From Gammaproteobacteria bacterium (GTDB taxonomy: Bacteria; Pseudomonadota; Gammaproteobacteria; Xanthomonadales; Wenzhouxiangellaceae), in assembly GCA_018819105.1 (NCBI GenBank), contig JAHJQV010000065.1:62001-126000 (forward strand): a stretch of 64,000 bases of DNA, written 5' to 3'. Within the stretch, counting starts at the first letter, position 1, and every line of letters begins with the position of its first letter. The notes beneath the pieces are model-generated. The model searched no databases. It saw only the letters and a list, made by a program, of their open reading frames with translations, and had not been told where the DNA came from. A program made the position numbers and the translations under genes. Below are positions 16,730-24,645 of this stretch, one piece after another.

Positions 16730-17126
16730 TGAGCAAATGCCGGCAGGTCGCCTGCTGCGCGCGCAACTGCGCCGGCGTGAGGATACTCAGCGGCAGCGCC
16801 AGTTCAGACTGCGAAACACCCCAGCGGCTGGCATCGGCTGTGCTGGTGTACCATTCAGCCCCCAGTTCGGTTGCCGCCAGCCACAGTCTCGACCAGTTTG
16901 CATGGCTTGCGACTGGTGCTGTGCCAGTGCTGCTGCCGCGCCTTGGCAACTGTGCCAGCACCGGTCCGGATAAAAACACTTGCACCTGCCAGTCCATGCT
17001 TAACAACGCCAGCGGCCAGTCCAGCGCTTCCCTTGGCAGAGTGCCCAGCGCACTTTGCAGCAGCACGCCGATGACCGCAGCGCTGTGCGCCTGTGCAGGT
17101 CGGGCCGTGTTGCTGTCAGCCGTCAA
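16722..17126 (-). CDS. tusC: sulfurtransferase complex subunit TusC
   Basis: A 134-residue DsrE/F-fold protein. The segment DWPLALLSMDWQVQVFLSG matches the family pattern of a helix followed by a strand in which the dimer interface lies. Relatives have about 119 residues; the additional N-terminal 15 may be an over-extended start. It overlaps tusD by 11 bp and tusB by 8 bp. It acts in the TusBCD complex that relays sulfur from TusA to TusE. Confidence 0.82.
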   Translation of the reverse strand: MTADSNTARPAQAHSAAVIGVLLQSALGTLPREALDWPLALLSMDWQVQVFLSGPVLAQLPRRGSSTGTAPVASHANWSRLWLAATELGAEWYTSTADASRWGVSQSELALPLSILTPAQLRAQQATCRHLLSV

Positions 17127-17505
17127 AACTGACCACCCGATCGGCCTGCTGCAACAACGCCGCCAGCTGAATCAGCCCGGACAGCTGCCACGGTGACGCT
17201 GTGCAGCACTGGCTGCGCCGGCTCAGACTGGCCCGGCACACCAGCAGCTGCAATGCAGGATCCAGGCCGGCATGGTTTGCCGCCAGCGCGCTGTAGCGCT
17301 CGTGCAAAGCCACCAGGCCAGGGTCAGTGGCAGCCACCGGGAGGGCGTGATAAACCCCGTCTGCATGAAAAAAAACCGTCACTGCGATGCCCGCTGCCAG
17401 CGCCGCGGTGGCGAGTTCCTGCGCGGCCTGCGCCGGCATGCTGGACGGCGCAGCATGGACGATCAGCAACCAGTGCGCGCCAGGTTCAGGAAACGATGCG
17501 GTCAT
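17116..17505 (-). CDS. tusD: sulfurtransferase complex subunit TusD
   Basis: A 129-residue DsrE/TusD-type protein and first gene of the tusDCBE operon. The persulfide-carrying residue is Cys90 in LLVCRASLSRR, corresponding to Cys78 of E. coli TusD. FFHADGVYHAL matches the conserved loop following the second strand. There is no ribosome-binding site before the ATG at 17505, but a perfect TATAAT on the minus strand ends 6 nt upstream of it. Confidence 0.87.
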   Translation of the reverse strand: MTASFPEPGAHWLLIVHAAPSSMPAQAAQELATAALAAGIAVTVFFHADGVYHALPVAATDPGLVALHERYSALAANHAGLDPALQLLVCRASLSRRSQCCTASPWQLSGLIQLAALLQQADRVVSFDG

Positions 17506-17511
17506 GCAGGC

Positions 17512-17519
17512 ATTATAAT
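17512..17519. promoter_or_regulatory. shared palindromic -10 element for divergent tusD and M48 peptidase genes
   Basis: The 8-bp palindrome ATTATAAT contains a perfect TATAAT on each strand: 17514-17519 on plus and 17517-17512 on minus. The minus copy ends 6 nt before the tusD ATG at 17505. The plus copy ends 7 nt before an ATG at 17527. Neither ATG has a ribosome-binding site. Both messages could be leaderless, and the two promoters would exclude each other. The -35 elements are poor on both sides. Confidence 0.5.
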
Positions 17520-17526
17520 CGTTGCC

Positions 17527-19137
17527 ATGGCAAATCTCCGACCCACCCGCCCGCAGATCAAATCATCGCCCGGCCATGACACGCAGCCGGTGGAACCTCA
17601 CGGCACTGTCGGCAGTCCCACTGCTGGCATGTTCAGATCCATCATCGCAACTGCACTCGCTCCCGGCCTGGTCTGGCTGAGCGTGCTGCTGCTCGGCTGT
17701 CAGCCGCTGTATGCACAGACGGGCAGCCCTGCCGGTCGCGTGCAGTTGCCTGATCTGGGCTCATCGGCACAAACCCTGATTCCCGAGCATGAGGCCCGGG
17801 CCTACTCCAGATATCTGTTGAGCCAGTTGCGCCAGCATGATCTGGTGCTGGATGATGCACTGGTGGAGGAGTTCATTCAGGACATGGCGTTTCGCATCGT
17901 CGCGGTCAGTGACGAGCCGGACCGGCAATACCTGTTCACCGTGCTCAATGAACCCAGCATCAATGCCTTTGCCGTGCCCGGCGGGCTGGTGGCACTGCAC
18001 ACCGGCATGCTGCTGGAAGCCGACAACGCCAGCGAGATTGCCGGCGTGCTTGCGCATGAAATTGCCCACATCAGCCAGCAGCATGCGGCCAGACGCTTCG
18101 AGCAGGCCAAGCAGATGTCGGTGCCGCTGATGATTGCCGCGATCGGACTGATTCTGGTTGGCGGTACCGGTGCCATTGCGCCGGCCATCATGGGTACCCA
18201 GAGCGTGGCCATGCAACAACAGATCAACTACACCCGCAGCAATGAGCACGAAGCCGATCGCATCGGTATTTCCTGGCTGTCGGCGGCAGGCTATGATCCC
18301 GATGCCATGGCCAGCATGTTCAACAAGCTGGGTCGGGCGTCACGCAATTTCGCCATCGAAGTACCGGAGTATCTGCGCACCCACCCGGTCTCCTCGACGC
18401 GTGTGGCCGAAGCCAAGGACCGGGCCGCCAGCATGCCGCAGCGCGAGATCACTCAGAGCATTGATTTTTATCTGGTGCAGGCGCGCGCCCGGGTGCTGAC
18501 TGCGGCGCGCCCGGAAACGGCGCTGGCCGAATTTCGTGACAAACTGCGGCAGGACAACAGCCCGTTTCCAGAGGCCTGGCTGTACGGTGAGGCACTGGCC
18601 CTGCTGCAGCTGGGCGAATACGATCAGGCCCGGGACAAGCTGGACACCCTGCTGCAACAGGCTCCGCAACAACTGGCTTACCAGATCGCCCGCGCCCAGC
18701 TTGAACTGGCAGCCGGTAACATGGATCAGGGTATCGCACGCTTCGATACCCTGTACCGCAAGTTTGTCGGCAACCGCGTGCTCGGTCGCTACTACGCCAA
18801 AGCACTGCTGCAGACGCAGCAGCCGGAACTGGCGCAACGTGCGGCCGGGATTCTGCGCGAAGACCTGCGCGTACATCGGGATGATCCGCGTCTGTACGAG
18901 CTGCAGGCGCAGGCCGCCCATCTGGCCGGGGACGAGATCCGGGCCAGCAGTGCCAGCGCCGAATCCAGCTACTGGCGTGGCCAGATCCACGACGCCATCA
19001 GCCAGCTGCAGCGGCTCAACAACCGCACGGACCTGAGCTACTATCAGCGGGCCAGAATCAGCAACCGGCTGGACGAAATGCGACTGGAACTGGAGCAGCT
19101 GATCCGCCTCGGCTATATCGGTGCAGAGCCTGGCTGA
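17527..19137 (+). CDS. bepA: periplasmic M48 metallopeptidase with TPR domain, BepA-like
   Basis: A zinc protease of the BepA/YfgC family, with about 502 residues from an internal ATG at 17629 and 536 from 17527. Numbered from 17629: signal sequence 1-30 (with LLGC, a possible lipobox), zinc motif HEIAH at 143-147, third ligand Glu208 in NEHEAD, and His252 in HPVSSTRVAEAK, equivalent to the His246 switch of E. coli BepA. TPR helices fill the C-terminal half. It should survey outer-membrane protein and LptD assembly. The start is uncertain: 17629 gives a normal signal peptide but has no ribosome site; 17527 fits a leaderless transcript. Confidence 0.88.
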   Translation: MANLRPTRPQIKSSPGHDTQPVEPHGTVGSPTAGMFRSIIATALAPGLVWLSVLLLGCQPLYAQTGSPAGRVQLPDLGSSAQTLIPEHEARAYSRYLLSQLRQHDLVLDDALVEEFIQDMAFRIVAVSDEPDRQYLFTVLNEPSINAFAVPGGLVALHTGMLLEADNASEIAGVLAHEIAHISQQHAARRFEQAKQMSVPLMIAAIGLILVGGTGAIAPAIMGTQSVAMQQQINYTRSNEHEADRIGISWLSAAGYDPDAMASMFNKLGRASRNFAIEVPEYLRTHPVSSTRVAEAKDRAASMPQREITQSIDFYLVQARARVLTAARPETALAEFRDKLRQDNSPFPEAWLYGEALALLQLGEYDQARDKLDTLLQQAPQQLAYQIARAQLELAAGNMDQGIARFDTLYRKFVGNRVLGRYYAKALLQTQQPELAQRAAGILREDLRVHRDDPRLYELQAQAAHLAGDEIRASSASAESSYWRGQIHDAISQLQRLNNRTDLSYYQRARISNRLDEMRLELEQLIRLGYIGAEPG

Positions 19138-19142
19138 TCCGG

Positions 19143-19175
19143 CAGTCATACTTTCGTAACATTCATGCCTATAAT
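19143..19175 (+). promoter_or_regulatory. Pho-box-like site and -10 of the phoB promoter
   Basis: CAGTCAT-ACTT-TCGTAAC at 19143-19160 resembles two 7-bp Pho repeats (six of seven and four of seven matches to CTGTCAT/C) with a 4-bp spacer. A perfect TATAAT at 19170-19175 starts 9 bp after it, close to the spacing of PhoB-activated promoters, where the box replaces the -35. Transcription would start near 19182, which excludes the longer phoB frame from 19165. Confidence 0.55.
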
Positions 19176-19209
19176 CTGTAATGATGTTTCCACTTCCGGC
19201 ATCATTATC

Positions 19210-19941
19210 ATGCAGCAGGCGACTTCATTGACTGGACCCAACATCAATGCCGACGTCCTTATCGTCGATGACGAGCCCGCCATCCGCGACATGCTCGCAT
19301 TTGCCCTGCAGCGCGCCGGCATGACCGCGCGCACTGCCGAAGACGCCGAACACGCACTGCACGCCATTGCCGACAAGCGGCCGGATATCCTGCTGCTGGA
19401 CTGGATGATGCCAGGCATCAGCGGGCTGGATCTGGCCCGCCGCCTGCGGCGCGAGGATTTCACCCGCGATCTGCCGATCATCATGCTCACCGCGCGCACC
19501 GCCGAAGACGACCGCGTGCACGGACTGGATTCCGGTGCCGACGATTACATCATCAAGCCATTTTCTCCGCGTGAGCTGATCGCCCGGGTCAAGGCGCTGC
19601 TGCGACGCACCAGCCACACCGATGCTGAAGGCCGCATCACCGCCGGCGACATCATTCTTGACAGCGAAAGCCATATGGTCAAGGTCAAGGGCCAGACCGT
19701 CAGCATGGGCCCCACCGAATACCGGCTGCTGGAATTTTTCATGAGCCACTCCGGCAAGGCCTACAACCGCACCCAGTTGCTGGACAATGTCTGGGGGGCC
19801 AACGTGTATGTCGAGGAACGCACGGTGGATGTCCACATCCGACGCCTGCGCAAGGCACTGGGGCAGCATGGCGTGGCGCAATACATTCAGACCATTCGCG
19901 GACACGGCTACCGCTTTACCCCGGATGACAGCGGCAGCTGA
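19210..19941 (+). CDS. phoB: phosphate regulon response regulator PhoB
   Basis: A 243-residue OmpR/PhoB-type regulator. The receiver domain has acidic residues Asp20 and Asp21, phospho-acceptor Asp64 (LLLDWM) and Lys116 (IKPF). The C-terminal winged helix contains GPTEYRLLEFFMSHSGKAY and the recognition-helix region VDVHIRRLRKAL, both typical of PhoB. Together with the adjacent phoR and pst genes the assignment is firm. The start at ATG 19210 follows from the promoter position. It activates genes with Pho boxes when phosphate is scarce. Confidence 0.94.
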   Translation: MQQATSLTGPNINADVLIVDDEPAIRDMLAFALQRAGMTARTAEDAEHALHAIADKRPDILLLDWMMPGISGLDLARRLRREDFTRDLPIIMLTARTAEDDRVHGLDSGADDYIIKPFSPRELIARVKALLRRTSHTDAEGRITAGDIILDSESHMVKVKGQTVSMGPTEYRLLEFFMSHSGKAYNRTQLLDNVWGANVYVEERTVDVHIRRLRKALGQHGVAQYIQTIRGHGYRFTPDDSGS

Positions 19942-20001
19942 ACGCGCTGGCGGTGAGCCGGCGCTGCCGCGCTGCGCAAACGCCAGCGGATCGGCAGCGT
20001 C

Positions 20002-21393
20002 ATGAACGGCCTGCTGTCGTCCAGTGCCAGCCGTCGCCATGCCTACCGGCTGCTGGCAGTTTTGCTGCTGGCGCTGCTGCTGCGACTGCTCACTGGCCTG
20101 TGGTGGCCGGGACTGTTGCTGACCGCCGCCGCCCTGCTGTGGCAGGGCTGGCAGTTGCTGCGGCTGGAACAGATCATCGGCAGTCGCGGCATTGCCGGCG
20201 AGCAGCACAGCGCAACGCCACTGAGCGGCATTCATGCGCGCATTCATCAGCGTCTGCTGCTGCTGGAGAAGCACCGCAAACGGCAGCGCAAATTGCTCAA
20301 GAGCACGGTCAGAGAGCTGCGCTTCATCACCGAATCGTTTCCCGAGCCGGCCATCATGCTCGACGAGCGTGGCCACATCGTCTGGTTCAATCCAGCCGCA
20401 GCACGCACGCTGCGACTGCGCAAGCCCGATGATCACGGCCAACCGCTGAGCAACATACTGCGCTACCCCGCGTTCACCGACTGGCTGGCCGAGGGCCTGC
20501 CGCGACCGCTTGACATCAACAGCCCGGCCGACAGCAACATCAAGCTCAATGTGCGTCTGTTCATGCTCAGCCAGCGCCGTCGCCTGCTGCATTTTCGCGA
20601 TGTCACCGAACTGCGCAATGTGGAACAGGTGCGGCGTGATTTTGTCGCCAACGTCTCCCACGAACTGCGCACCCCGCTGACCGTGCTGATCGGCTACCTG
20701 GAAACACTGCTGGACGAGACCGACCCGGGTGTGCGCATGGTCAGCGAACGCATGCGCGAACAGACCACCGCCATGCGCACGCTGATTGATGACCTGATCG
20801 AAATTTCAAGATTGCAGTCACAGCTCAGCGACCGGCACGAAACCACGGTCAACATCCAGCAGCTGATGCAGTCGCTGCAGCGGCAGGCCGACGATCTCAA
20901 CGACAAACAGCACGACATCCACTTCCATTGCGGTGAACCGCATCTGTTGCTGGCCGCGGCCAAGGATCTGGAAAGCGCATTCGCCAACCTGATCGTCAAC
21001 GCCATCCGCTACACCCCGGCGCATGGTCGCATTGATGTGCGCTGGGAAGTCGGGCCCGAGGCCGCCGTGTTCAGCGTCACCGACAACGGCATCGGCATTC
21101 CCCGCGAGGACATCCCCCGGCTTACCGAGCGTTTTTACCGCGTGGCCAAAGATCGCTCGCGCGCCAGCGGCGGTTCCGGTCTGGGGCTGGCCATCGTCAA
21201 GCATGTGCTGAATGCGCACGATGCCAGCCTGGAGATAGACAGCGAACTGGATCGCGGCAGCAGCTTCCGCTGTGTTTTTCCACTGCAACGGCTGCTGCCG
21301 GCAGCCAGCGGTGAACAGTCGCTGGCAACCGTGCTGGCAGAGCATGACGCCTGTGCTGAGGCGGCCACACCCGGCAGCGCGGCACAGCCATGA
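20002..21393 (+). CDS. phoR: phosphate regulon sensor histidine kinase PhoR
   Basis: A 463-residue membrane kinase. Hydrophobic residues about 16-50 form one or two short membrane helices with no large periplasmic domain, as in PhoR. A PAS domain follows at about 105-205. The HisKA H-box VSHELRTPL has His220. The ATPase domain carries NLIVNAIRYTP (N box), DNGIGI and GGSGLGLAIVKH. It lies 60 bp after phoB and overlaps the downstream pstS-like gene by 4 bp. PhoR phosphorylates PhoB and takes its signal from the Pst transporter through PhoU. Confidence 0.94.
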   Translation: MNGLLSSSASRRHAYRLLAVLLLALLLRLLTGLWWPGLLLTAAALLWQGWQLLRLEQIIGSRGIAGEQHSATPLSGIHARIHQRLLLLEKHRKRQRKLLKSTVRELRFITESFPEPAIMLDERGHIVWFNPAAARTLRLRKPDDHGQPLSNILRYPAFTDWLAEGLPRPLDINSPADSNIKLNVRLFMLSQRRRLLHFRDVTELRNVEQVRRDFVANVSHELRTPLTVLIGYLETLLDETDPGVRMVSERMREQTTAMRTLIDDLIEISRLQSQLSDRHETTVNIQQLMQSLQRQADDLNDKQHDIHFHCGEPHLLLAAAKDLESAFANLIVNAIRYTPAHGRIDVRWEVGPEAAVFSVTDNGIGIPREDIPRLTERFYRVAKDRSRASGGSGLGLAIVKHVLNAHDASLEIDSELDRGSSFRCVFPLQRLLPAASGEQSLATVLAEHDACAEAATPGSAAQP

Positions 21394-22421
21394 TCGGCGC
21401 TGGCTGCAGACTGCTGCTGGCTGCCGGCATGCTGCTGACGACAGCCAGTGCAGCAGCCATGCCTCAGGCCGACAGCGCAGCAGCCCCTGCCGCCGATCAC
21501 ACGCCACCCCCATCCCCTGCTGAACAGACACCACAGCCGCTGCAGGGACAGCTCATCTCCACCGGTTCGGTGACCATGGCCGAGCTGATGTATGCCTTTG
21601 CCCAGACCCTGAGCGAGCGACATCCCGGCATCAGCATGCAGGTGCATGCGGCCGGTTCCGCCACCGCACCGCCGGCGCTGATCGAAGGCACCGCCAACAT
21701 CGGCGCCATGAGTCGGCCCATGCGTGCTGATGAGCTGCAGCGCTTTCGCCAGCGCCACGGCCATGATCTGACCATGCGCATGGTGGCACACGATGCCATC
21801 GTCATGATCGTCAATCTGCGCAATCCACTGCCGGACATCAGCCTGACGCAGATCGCACAACTGTTTTCCGCCAGCATGGCCTGCCCGCACATGCTGGCAC
21901 AACCGCTGCTGCAGAGCTGGTCGGATATTTTGCCGCCGCAAACTCAGGCAGGCGCATTCGGTCGCCGCTCGATCCAGCGCTACAGCCGCAACAGCGCATC
22001 AGGCACGTATTCCTGGTTTCGCGAAAATGCCCTGTGTGGTGCCGCGATGGCACCTGCCGTGCACCGCATGCTCAGCCATGCTGCCATCGTCAATGCCGTG
22101 CAGCAAAGCGACAACGGCATTGGTTACATCGGCTATGCCCACAGTGGCTTCGGTACCCGCACTTTGCCGATCCGCACCGGACCTGAAGCCGGGCAGCGCA
22201 TTCTGGCCGATGCTGCCAACATCACCGATGGCAGCTATCCGCTGTCCAGGCAACTTTATCTGTATCTGAACCTGCCGCCGGACGACGCCATGAGCAGCGC
22301 AGTGGTGGCATTGCTGCGGCTGATCTATTCGCCGACCGGTGAACAGATCATTCTGCGTGCCGGACTGCTGCCACTGTCTGCAGCACAACAACGGCAACAG
22401 TTACAGGGCATAATAGAATGA
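21390..22421 (+). CDS. PstS-like phosphate-binding periplasmic protein
   Basis: A 343-residue protein with an N-terminal signal peptide and a proline-rich linker. It then has the PstS-family substrate-binding fold: STGSVTMAELMYAFAQTLSE for the first phosphate loop, GSATAPPALIEGTANIGAMS for the second, and RNSASGTYSWFREN for the third. It overlaps phoR by 4 bp and is far from pstCAB, which contains no pstS. It may be the PstS for that transporter, or a sensor or scavenger co-expressed with PhoBR. Lack of the usual GSDT pattern makes it a divergent member. Confidence 0.78.
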   Translation: MIGAGCRLLLAAGMLLTTASAAAMPQADSAAAPAADHTPPPSPAEQTPQPLQGQLISTGSVTMAELMYAFAQTLSERHPGISMQVHAAGSATAPPALIEGTANIGAMSRPMRADELQRFRQRHGHDLTMRMVAHDAIVMIVNLRNPLPDISLTQIAQLFSASMACPHMLAQPLLQSWSDILPPQTQAGAFGRRSIQRYSRNSASGTYSWFRENALCGAAMAPAVHRMLSHAAIVNAVQQSDNGIGYIGYAHSGFGTRTLPIRTGPEAGQRILADAANITDGSYPLSRQLYLYLNLPPDDAMSSAVVALLRLIYSPTGEQIILRAGLLPLSAAQQRQQLQGIIE

Positions 22422-22447
22422 TTGCACTGCGATAATCCGATGTCCTG

Positions 22448-24637
22448 ATGAGCCAGCCAGCCGCCGCCAAATCCACCAACATCGATCAGCCTGATGCCAG
22501 GGCCGCAGCCGAGGTCAAGCCGCCACAACGCTGGGATCACGACAATCTCAACGACCCGTCGCTGTACATCAACCGCGAGCTGAGTCTGCTGCAATTCAAC
22601 CGCCGCGTGCTGGAGCTGGCGCTGGATGAATCGCTGCCGCTGCTGGAGCGGGTACGTTTTCTGTGCATCTCCTGCACCAATCTGGATGAATTTTTTGAAG
22701 TGCGCGTGGCCTCTGAATTGCAGCGCCAGAAACTGGGTCTGACCACCTCCAACCCGGATGGATTGTCCCCCACTGAAGCGCTGCAGCAGATCCGCGCCAG
22801 CGCCACCGCGCTGGTGCATGACCAGTATCACTGTTTCAACAAAATTCTGCTGCCCATGCTGGCCCGGGAAGACATCCGCGTGGTGCGGCGCAAAGACTGG
22901 ACGAAGAAACAGAAAAAATGGCTGCACAAGCATTTTCTGCGTGAGCTGATGCCGGTGCTGAGTCCGCTGGGGCTGGATCCGGTGCATCCGTTTCCGCGCA
23001 TTCTCAACAAGAGTCTGAACTTCGCTGTCAGCCTGGAAGGGGTTGACGCCTTTGGTCGCGAAGCAGACATGGCGCTGGTGCAGGCACCGCGCTCGCTGCC
23101 CAGAATCATCCGCATCCCGGCATCCTATGCCAGTTCCCAGCACGAGTTCGTGTTTCTGTCTGATGTGCTGCACTGCTTCATGTCCGAGCTGTTCCCCGGC
23201 ATGACCGTGAACGGCTGTTACCAGTTTCGGGTCACCCGTGACAGCGAGCTGTTTGTCGACGAAGAGGAAATCGAGGATCTGGCCCGCGCCCTGCAGGGAG
23301 AGCTGGAACAGCGTGGCTATGCCGAGGCGGTGCGGCTGGAAATCAGCAACGACTGTCCCGCTGATGTGCTCAAGTTCCTGATGAACAAGTTCAGCCTGGA
23401 TGATCAGGCGGTGTATTACTGTGACGGCCCGGTCAACCTGAACCGGCTCTCGGCGATCCACGACCTGGTCGATCGTCCGGATCTGAAATACCGCAGCTTC
23501 AAGCCCCGCATTCCTTTGACCATGCGCGATGACAGCAGCATATTCGCCGCCATCCGCAAACACGACCATGTGCTGCACCATCCCTATGACAGTTTTGCTC
23601 CGGTCATCGACCTGCTGCGTCAGGCCAGCACCGACCCCAACGTGCTGGCGATCAAGCAGACCCTGTACCGCACCGGTGCCGACTCCATCATCGTCAAGCT
23701 GCTGGTGGACGCCGCCCGAAACGGCAAGGACGTCACCGTGGTGGTGGAATTGCGTGCACGTTTTGACGAACAGGCCAACATCCAGCTGGCAACGCGGCTG
23801 CAGGAAGCCGGCGTGCAGGTGGTTTACGGCATCGTCGGCCACAAGACCCATGCCAAACTGATGCTGATTGTGCGCCGTGAAAACGGCCGCATCCGCCGCT
23901 ATGCACATCTGGGCACCGGCAACTACCATCAGGTGACCGCCAACCTCTACACCGACTGGTGCCTGCTCACCGATCACCGTGGCATCTGCGAGGATGTGCA
24001 CAAGATTTTTCAGCAGCTCTCGGGCATGGGCCGGGTACCGCATCTCAAGCATCTGCTGCACTCGCCGTTCACGCTGCACCAGACCATGCTGGAACACATC
24101 GAGGCCGAGATCGAGCATGCCCTGGCCGGACGGACGGCGCTGATCAGGGCGCGCATGAATTCACTCACCGAAACCTCCATCATGCAGGCACTGTACCGTG
24201 CCTCTCGCGCCGGGGTCAGAATCCAGCTGCTGATTCGCGGCATCTGCTGTCTGCGACCCGGCATACCCGGGCTGTCGGAGAACATCGAAGTGCGCTCGGT
24301 GCTGGGCCGTTTTCTGGAGCACAGCCGGGTGTTCTACTTCCACAACGACGGCCACAGCAAACTGTATGCGGCCTCGGCGGACTGGATGGATCGCAATCTG
24401 TTTCATCGCGTCGAGACATGCTTTCCCATTCTGGACAAAAAGAACGCCAGGCGCATGCTGCAGGATTCGCTGGAGCTGCCGTTTCGCGATGACATTCAGG
24501 CCTGGATCATGAGCGCCGACGGCAGCTACCGCTATCGGCAGTATCAGGAACCGGAACAAACCGACGGCAGCGCAGCACAGGACTCCATGCTACAACGCCA
24601 GGAAGAAGTCCTGCTGGGCCAACAGCCCGTCAACTAA
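22448..24637 (+). CDS. ppk1: polyphosphate kinase 1
   Basis: A 729-residue PPK1, which polymerises the gamma-phosphate of ATP into polyphosphate. The N-terminal domain starts with the characteristic YINRELSLLQFNRRVLELA. The catalytic phospholipase-D-like half contains AIKQTLYRTG. His468 in GHKTHAKLMLIVRR is equivalent to the autophosphorylated His435 of the E. coli enzyme. It is 26 bp from the pstS-like gene and 8 bp from ppx, so it sits in an operon with the phosphate sensors. All conserved blocks look intact. Confidence 0.95.
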   Translation: MSQPAAAKSTNIDQPDARAAAEVKPPQRWDHDNLNDPSLYINRELSLLQFNRRVLELALDESLPLLERVRFLCISCTNLDEFFEVRVASELQRQKLGLTTSNPDGLSPTEALQQIRASATALVHDQYHCFNKILLPMLAREDIRVVRRKDWTKKQKKWLHKHFLRELMPVLSPLGLDPVHPFPRILNKSLNFAVSLEGVDAFGREADMALVQAPRSLPRIIRIPASYASSQHEFVFLSDVLHCFMSELFPGMTVNGCYQFRVTRDSELFVDEEEIEDLARALQGELEQRGYAEAVRLEISNDCPADVLKFLMNKFSLDDQAVYYCDGPVNLNRLSAIHDLVDRPDLKYRSFKPRIPLTMRDDSSIFAAIRKHDHVLHHPYDSFAPVIDLLRQASTDPNVLAIKQTLYRTGADSIIVKLLVDAARNGKDVTVVVELRARFDEQANIQLATRLQEAGVQVVYGIVGHKTHAKLMLIVRRENGRIRRYAHLGTGNYHQVTANLYTDWCLLTDHRGICEDVHKIFQQLSGMGRVPHLKHLLHSPFTLHQTMLEHIEAEIEHALAGRTALIRARMNSLTETSIMQALYRASRAGVRIQLLIRGICCLRPGIPGLSENIEVRSVLGRFLEHSRVFYFHNDGHSKLYAASADWMDRNLFHRVETCFPILDKKNARRMLQDSLELPFRDDIQAWIMSADGSYRYRQYQEPEQTDGSAAQDSMLQRQEEVLLGQQPVN

Positions 24638-24645
24638 GCCTCGAC

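Noticed and set aside
19165-19209. Upstream start of phoB
   Set aside because: It precedes or overlaps the perfect TATAAT at 19170-19175, so it would not be in the mRNA.
22325-24118. A 597-residue minus-strand frame opposite ppk1
   Set aside because: Antisense shadow of a fully conserved ppk1; rich in Gln, His and Val and without start signals.
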